From: Leptoclinus maculatus
Lineage: Eukaryota; Chordata; Actinopteri; Perciformes; Stichaeidae
DNA length: 64,000 nucleotides
Direction: 5' to 3'
Assembly: GCA_032191485.1 (NCBI GenBank)
Contig: JAVDOI010000013.1
Location: forward strand, 3,416,586 to 3,480,585
Positions 57,893 to 64,000 of this stretch are shown here, in pieces (the first letter of the stretch is position 1; the number at the start of each line of letters is the position of its first letter). A model generated the notes under the pieces. It was not told the DNA's origin. It made no database searches and saw nothing but the letters and a program-made list of their open reading frames with translations. The position numbers and the translations under genes were made by a program.

Positions 57893-58110
57893 AGATGTAG
57901 TGTGTAGAATCTAGCGATGAGGTTGCAGAGTGCAACCAACTCAAACTTCACCCGTGTGCCAAGCGCGTGGGAGGAAATGTGAAAGGCCCTCTCTAGAGCC
58001 AGTGTTTGGTTTGTCCATCCAGGGCTACTGTAGACACATATAGCGCACTCCGTGAAGAGGTCCTGCTCCCTATGTAGACTCATTCTAAGGTATCAGCTGT
58101 AGAGAGAGGC
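57893..58110 (+). repeat. Interspersed repeat (AACAGTGTGTAACAT family), middle part
   Basis: GTGTAGAATCTAGCGATGAG, GTTGCAGAGTGCAACCAACT, CTCTAGAGCCAGTGTTTGG, TTTGTCCATCCAGGGCTACT and TGCTCCCTATGTAGACTCAT occur in family order. A chance open frame on the opposite strand (58083-57826) lies inside it. Confidence 0.65.
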
Positions 58111-59381
58111 AGACTTTCTGTGCAGGACTTCTATGAAAGACCTGCACCGCTCGAGAATTTTGTCCAATAGAAAATTCAAAATACAAGAAAAATGGTGAAT
58201 GTGACGAAGTCTCTTGATCGACTAAATAACAAGTGGTGTTGTCTACATTGTGTGAATTATGCGCATGATGCAACTTTTGTCTTCCAGTGGCTGCATGTAG
58301 TTTCCTAAATATCATTAGTTAGTGACAGACTCCACTAGTCACAATGTAAACCACTGGATAGAGATGTCATTACTCAATGCAAATACATTTAATGCTGATT
58401 GCAAAATATTTTATATCTATGTATACAGTGTATATATAGTGTATCATAGTGCATGGTTGTATAACTATTTAGTAAGAATAACCAATGCACTTGTTTTACC
58501 CTCTCTTTAGTTTTATAGATCTGAGAAATATACAGGTGTGTCCAAAATCAATTACTTTCTTGCAAGCACGAAGGAATTCAAGACAAAAGCAGAGCTTGCT
58601 CTGTGTTCAATTCAATTGATTTCTCTCCATTTAAAATGTGCATATCAAAGCAGCCTCGTGTACTGAAGGGCATGGTTTCCAAAAATCAAAGGAGACTTGG
58701 CAGGACCTGCATTTAAGGTCCTGAATCTCAATAACCCACGAGTCCCAGTGGAGCCGCAACACTTGCTCCTCGAGAATATGACACTTCTCACATTCTCACC
58801 AACGCATGGTGCGAATTTAAATCCAAAGCAAGTACTGTAATTGTCATGCGGAAGAACATAGAGACGGGAAGAAATAAATAACATTTGTTTTACGGAGGGA
58901 AATTGAATGTTCAACAGCTTTACTTAATTGCTTGGCTGCATGTGTGGTCTCCATTAAAAATGGCTCCCACCCTCTCCGTCTGTCTATAGACACTTCATCA
59001 CGCCCCCTCGTTTCATTTCCCTTTAATTGCACAGCGTTTGTAGTTTAACAGGAAAGTGCAATTAAAACAATCTCAATATTTGCTGAGAGCCACAGTCTTT
59101 AAAGAGTTCACTTGTCTAAATAATTCAGAAACAAGAACTACAGAGACAATAGGATACGCATGATGACGGGGCTGATGCCTCACTTTCTTCCTGTGCCTGC
59201 AAACACAACTGAATTCTACCTTTTCTAAACCAGACAAACCACAGCTCACTTACTCGCAGCAGTAATTGCGAGGCACAGTTGCAGATTTTTAAAGTGTTTG
59301 GTAGCTGGAGCCCATGGGGAACCCTTAAGGGCCCCCGTGGGCAATGGAGCCGTCATCGTGCTTCATGAGGTGTAGCAGTAT

Positions 59382-59400
59382 TTCTTCTTCTTCTTCTTCT
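59382..59400 (+). repeat. (TTC)6 microsatellite
   Basis: Six TTC units in non-coding upstream sequence. Confidence 0.9.
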
Positions 59401-60744
59401 GCTTGCCCTGGCATATTTCCATTTATCAGGTCTACTGACGTGCAAAGTGAGAGCTGCGGAGTTCAGTAAAACGGATCAGAATGTTAATGTTTGCCAAAAA
59501 GAAGCAGACCTATTGAATGTGTGCACACAAACATGCAAACACACTCATACAGGGGGACGCACTGGTGACAAGGACACGTGCACACACGGGTGTCGAAACA
59601 CGAACACAAGCCGACGCACAGGCGCTCACACAGAACACAGGCGCTTGTACAGAAACACCACGGACAAAAAAAAAGTGACGAAGAACCTCACGCGGCGGAC
59701 CGATCACAATCCTTGAAGTATAAGTTTTGACAGTTTGACAGCACGCGCTCCTTTGTGCAGCAGAAGAGGCTTATGGAGTCTGTCTGCTGCCCTCGACTCT
59801 TCCTCTCCTCTCGGAGTAATAAAACGCACGCACCATATGGTTTTATGCACAACAAGCTCGAGACACTTCACTTGCATGAGACAAAACAAAACGCGACACA
59901 AAAATAGACATTAGAAGAGTACCAGCTCGGTGGCGGGGTTCAGAAAGCGCCATGATCATATGCATTTGAAGGGTTCCTTTTCAAAATGAGACATCAATCA
60001 TTTGGAAGAAAAAAAAACATGACACCTGCTCTCTTTGAATGATTTCTGTCACGAAAATGAGGCTCAGAGGTTACTAAAAGAGCTTTTAAGTATATTTGAG
60101 AATTTATTTTTATCCGAGCAAAGACTGTCAGAGGTAATAACAAAATATAAAAAAAGAGATTTCAAGCTTAAAATGACTGAAAGCGTTTATATCCTGGATG
60201 ACATGTAAGTCTTGAAGCCAGAACACACGAGGACGCACTAGCTATGGATGAACGCTCACATCCACACGAGAGCAAACTCACAACATTCAAATGGCTAAAG
60301 TTCTTTGGAGGGGAACGTTGCCTTGAGGGTGACGTGTGCACCTTTAAATGGTAAAACCATCGGGGCTGTTTTTCCAGACAACCGCCATCCGTCGGCGTCA
60401 CAACTATTTCTCATTCCCAAAAATGAAATCCATCTCCATGCCCCACGCTCTGAATGGAGAGTGCTTATAATGACTCTTCCCGTGAATAATAAAACAAATC
60501 TCATCCACGAGGATTAGGGGCTCTATATCTGTCAAATACTAAAATAACTTGAGGTGAAGTGAACTGCTGAACCTTTGATCCTCCCCTCCCCGCCCCCCCT
60601 CTCAAGCCTTATCACATCATCCATTTCCTCACTTGTTTGTTGCCGTGAGTGACACCTCATACTCAGCCTTATACAATATCTGTCAGATTGCATTATTAAT
60701 GCCGATAGAGTGCCGGATGAATCGTCATGTGAATAAACCGCCGC

Positions 60745-60776
60745 GGAGGAGGAGGAGGAGGAGGAGGAGGAGGAGG
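60745..60776 (+). repeat. (GGA)10 microsatellite
   Basis: About ten GGA units, ending in GGGG. Arg-rich and Ser-rich open frames across it are artefacts of the triplet repeat. Confidence 0.95.
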
Positions 60777-62234
60777 GGTGCAGAGAGGTCACACAATGAT
60801 CAAAGCAATGTGAGGAGAAAGATGAGAGATGGGTGGTTTTGGTTTTTTGCCCCAGGGAGCTTTAAATACATAGATAAACAGCTTTTTCATGGAAGAGTGA
60901 ATCCTGTTAATTTGTTGTGCTGGTGAAGTAATAGCGAGTATTACACAATAATAAGCTTCCCTTGTGGATTCTCTCCTCTTTTTTTTTCTCAGCGTTTAAC
61001 AATCCTGTAATCACCGCAAAATGAATCACCTAAAATTCCCCGCTCATCACAAGCTGTTATTTGCCTGCTTGCAAAGTTATGGATTTACTTTAATAAAAAA
61101 AAAAACTATAAACAGTGTCATGTGATAATCAGTGCGCACTGATTCCCTGCTTTGCCTTGCAGAGTTGAAGAGGATTAAGTCTGGGTTCCCTTCATAGCTA
61201 ACCCAATAATATGTATGACAGAGCTGCAGGCGGCTTAGTGTTTACTGCCTCGCATCTCTGAGGAGCTCGGACGCACCGCATAGACATGCCGGATGTTTTT
61301 CTCTCCATCACCTCTGCTTCTTCTCACTCTTAATCACTACTGATACCTATACTGCACTGCGTCCCTCCGTCAGCCTCTGCATCGGTGTAGCTATACCAAC
61401 GGCTCCTATTTTCATTCGTCTCATATAGCGTGTAATCAAGATACAGTGCAGTGCCTTCGCTAACACACACATTGTGGTCCCCCGGTGAAGAGCGTGTTCA
61501 GTGGAAAGACTGCTGCATTACCAGCTTATTGTTGAGGTCCTATCTCCAAAATGTCAACTTTTACATAAGCTAAGAAAAACAGCCATGTTTTCAGCTTTGA
61601 GACTATTTTCCATTTTCTCAGCCCACAAATGAACTCGTAATATTTTTTAATCCGTTGAAAAAAAATAAAGTCCAGATACACTGGCCACACTTTATCATTT
61701 ATTTTGTTGACAATATAAACTTTATATGGAAATGTTCCTATAATGCAGATATAATACATTACAAGCTGGTTTAAAGTCACTATACGTGGTCGTTGTTTGC
61801 TTTAAAGGGACACAGATCGTATTAAATCTACGCACAAATCATTATGAACACGTGTTTATAATACACGACAGACATGGGCATCATAAAAAGTGATACCAAC
61901 ATGGTTTTATCAGTGTGTTACGTCATAACTTTTCCTAATTCTATGTTACATGATTATGAAATAACGTTTAAGGGAATTTGCAATACTCAAGAGGTCTCAA
62001 GAGACACAGTTGTAACACATGTTGTATACAGTGTACTTCATATGTTCTATATCTGTACAGTAATCTGTGGTTTTTATTCAGCACTGACAGGGAAACCCTT
62101 TTGTTTACATGTGGATCACAAATTTATCATTTAAAGACAAAATAGCCCGATCAAAACAGCACCGGAGAATTTCTCTTTTTACAAGGAATGTATTTTAGTA
62201 TGTTTTTCATATTTTTAGTATTCTAAAAATAGTA

Positions 62235-62252
62235 ATGATGATGATGATGATG
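62235..62252 (+). repeat. (ATG)6 microsatellite
   Basis: Six ATG units. Confidence 0.88.
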
Positions 62253-64000
62253 TTTGGGTTACTTGTTCCTTCCATAGGCTCCACAGAAGCAGTGTTATAT
62301 AATATCAAACCACCAACCCTATGAGCAGACAAATATAATATAATATAGGTAGTAAACAATGTTATAACACTGCAGCACATTTCCCCTTGCTCCCTGGCTT
62401 GGGTGAAGTGTTTGGTTGTTGTCAGTCTTCCAAGTTAGTCATCAGAAGTCCTTGGCTACATGACACACATTTTCAAGTCTATCACTCACGACAGCAGCAC
62501 GGTGGTTATTTCTAAAGACAGCGACGGCACACACAAACAGAAGCAGAGAGATTTTCCCTCTCCTTTGACAAAAATACGATGCGTATGAAGTGCTAAGAAA
62601 AAAGGGGAGAGAAGTGTGGACCACACTTTGTCAAATTCTGATGTATAACAAATGCATACATCAAGTCTGACTGTCAAAAGTGGCAACAGAAATGGAGAGA
62701 ATAGGATTGGTTCTTGGGAAAATGCAGTTAAAACTTGAAGGCATGCACTAAGATCGTCCAAAACAAGTGAAAGATACATAAAAAGGTGCTTTTTGACATC
62801 GCTAACAGTCATTAATTTTGGCATGGAAATCTGCAAAACTATCATTTCTATCTATTCAAACGGCTTCGTGTTTGGTATGAAACAACAGAATCCAACGCAG
62901 CAACGAGTGAAGTGTTTTCACTGAGAATCCTGCTGAATCCATTCGGTAACGGTGCAGCTTGGTTATGAACATTTTAATGACAAATGCGACCAGCACCAGC
63001 TCCGTTATTCAGTATGCAGAAGACATGTAATGACTTTCTCCTCCTTCTAATGACTCACCCGGGAGCTTATTGATGAAAGTGTATTTGTGTGTAATAGACG
63101 GGAGATGAAAGAGGATATGATGGAAACTGAAATTGAATGTCACTTTTGGAACAACATGAACATCATAACAGAAAAGTATTTTATTTTCAAATGAATAGTT
63201 TAGTTAACCCACTTTGGTTGAGACATGTGTATGCCTGTGTCGTTTTTCTCACACTGAAGGAATCTTGATATGGTGCCCACATCAACACCATTTACCAGCG
63301 ATGATACTTAAGGCCTTAGCTTTCCGTTTGCTAAATACATTCACAGTTAATAGCTTGGTTAATAGACCTTCAATCATCTCATTCCACACTGTGTGACAGA
63401 ATCCTATATATTCTTTATCTGCTTGTTCCAGCTCTCCGTTGGAACTATATGATATTTACACTGAGTGACGACTTTAAACCCAAGATGCAGTTTTTATGGT
63501 TGCACAGCTCCATCAAATGGTTTAGTGCATCATTTTTTAAACTTTACACTCTTTGGAAACTTTGGGATCTCCACTGGAGTTTAAAATAAAGTTTGTTGCT
63601 TAACAGCATGGGTTAGTAATAACACCATGTTCAGACAGAAAGGCGAGGCAAATCAATGGAAACATGCAATGCCAAGACATGTCCATGCAAGTAAAAAATG
63701 TTTCAACTGAATACGACCTCACACAAACAGAACATCCCTGTCCCCTGAAAATTGCAACCCCGTTGAACTTAACTGTTCTCTCAATGACCGGTATGTTTTG
63801 TGGGAAGCGTATGTTCTCATGGTCAGATCATGGTTGCAGTTTTAAACACGTGGTAAACATTGTAACTGTTGCGGTTTGGTTGTATGGGATCGTGATCTTT
63901 TGGAGACCAGGCTGCACAGAAACACTCCCACACACACACAGCTAGCTTACAGCTAACGTCTGTACAGTTGTTACGTTGGCTGTTTGGTGCAAATAAACTG

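Noticed and set aside
60532..60926. Ser-run and Arg-run frames on opposite strands
   Set aside because: Both are readings of the (GGA)10 array.

Overview
This is 64 kb of animal nuclear DNA, almost certainly from a ray-finned (teleost, probably percomorph) fish. The evidence is one split vertebrate gene with compact, consensus GT-AG exons, very many CA/GT microsatellites, and degraded copies of repeat families typical of spiny-rayed fish. There are no operons, bacterial genes or ribosomal RNA genes. Species cannot be fixed from the sequence.

The only confident gene is ralyl (RALY RNA-binding-protein-like, hnRNP C/RALY family) on the minus strand, read from high to low coordinates. Six coding exons can be placed: 47806-47533 (start codon and RNA-recognition motif), 12978-12903, 11964-11917 (48-base mini-exon), 10962-10784, 6466-6350 (coiled coil) and 5200-5031 (acidic tail). 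Every junction keeps the frame and the joined product is 282 residues. Vertebrate RALYL ends with a few more residues, and that tiny last exon was not found, so the stop codon probably lies elsewhere in 1-5030 or beyond the left edge. The upstream untranslated exon(s) and main promoter were not found in 47807-64000.

Layout by region: 1-5030 is the last intron or 3' flank. 5031-12978 is the exon cluster encoding the C-terminal two thirds. 12979-47532 is one 34.6-kb intron. It holds most of the microsatellites, a CpG-rich block at about 25.6-26.0 kb with a possible alternative first exon, a local duplication (18.7-19.1 and 20.5-21.0 kb), an inverted repeat (25.2-26.3 kb), a tRNA-derived SINE-like element (40.4-40.7 kb), an RNase H-like fragment (43.2 kb) and a decayed L2-type LINE (43.9-45.6 kb). 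47807-64000 is non-coding upstream sequence with more repeat copies.

The observation most worth testing is the CpG-rich block near 25.9 kb. It contains two start codons in good context, 12 codons and a consensus splice donor in exactly the phase needed to join the second ralyl coding exon. That would make a RALYL form lacking nearly all of the RNA-binding domain. Coordinates of repeats are approximate because they were found by eye.
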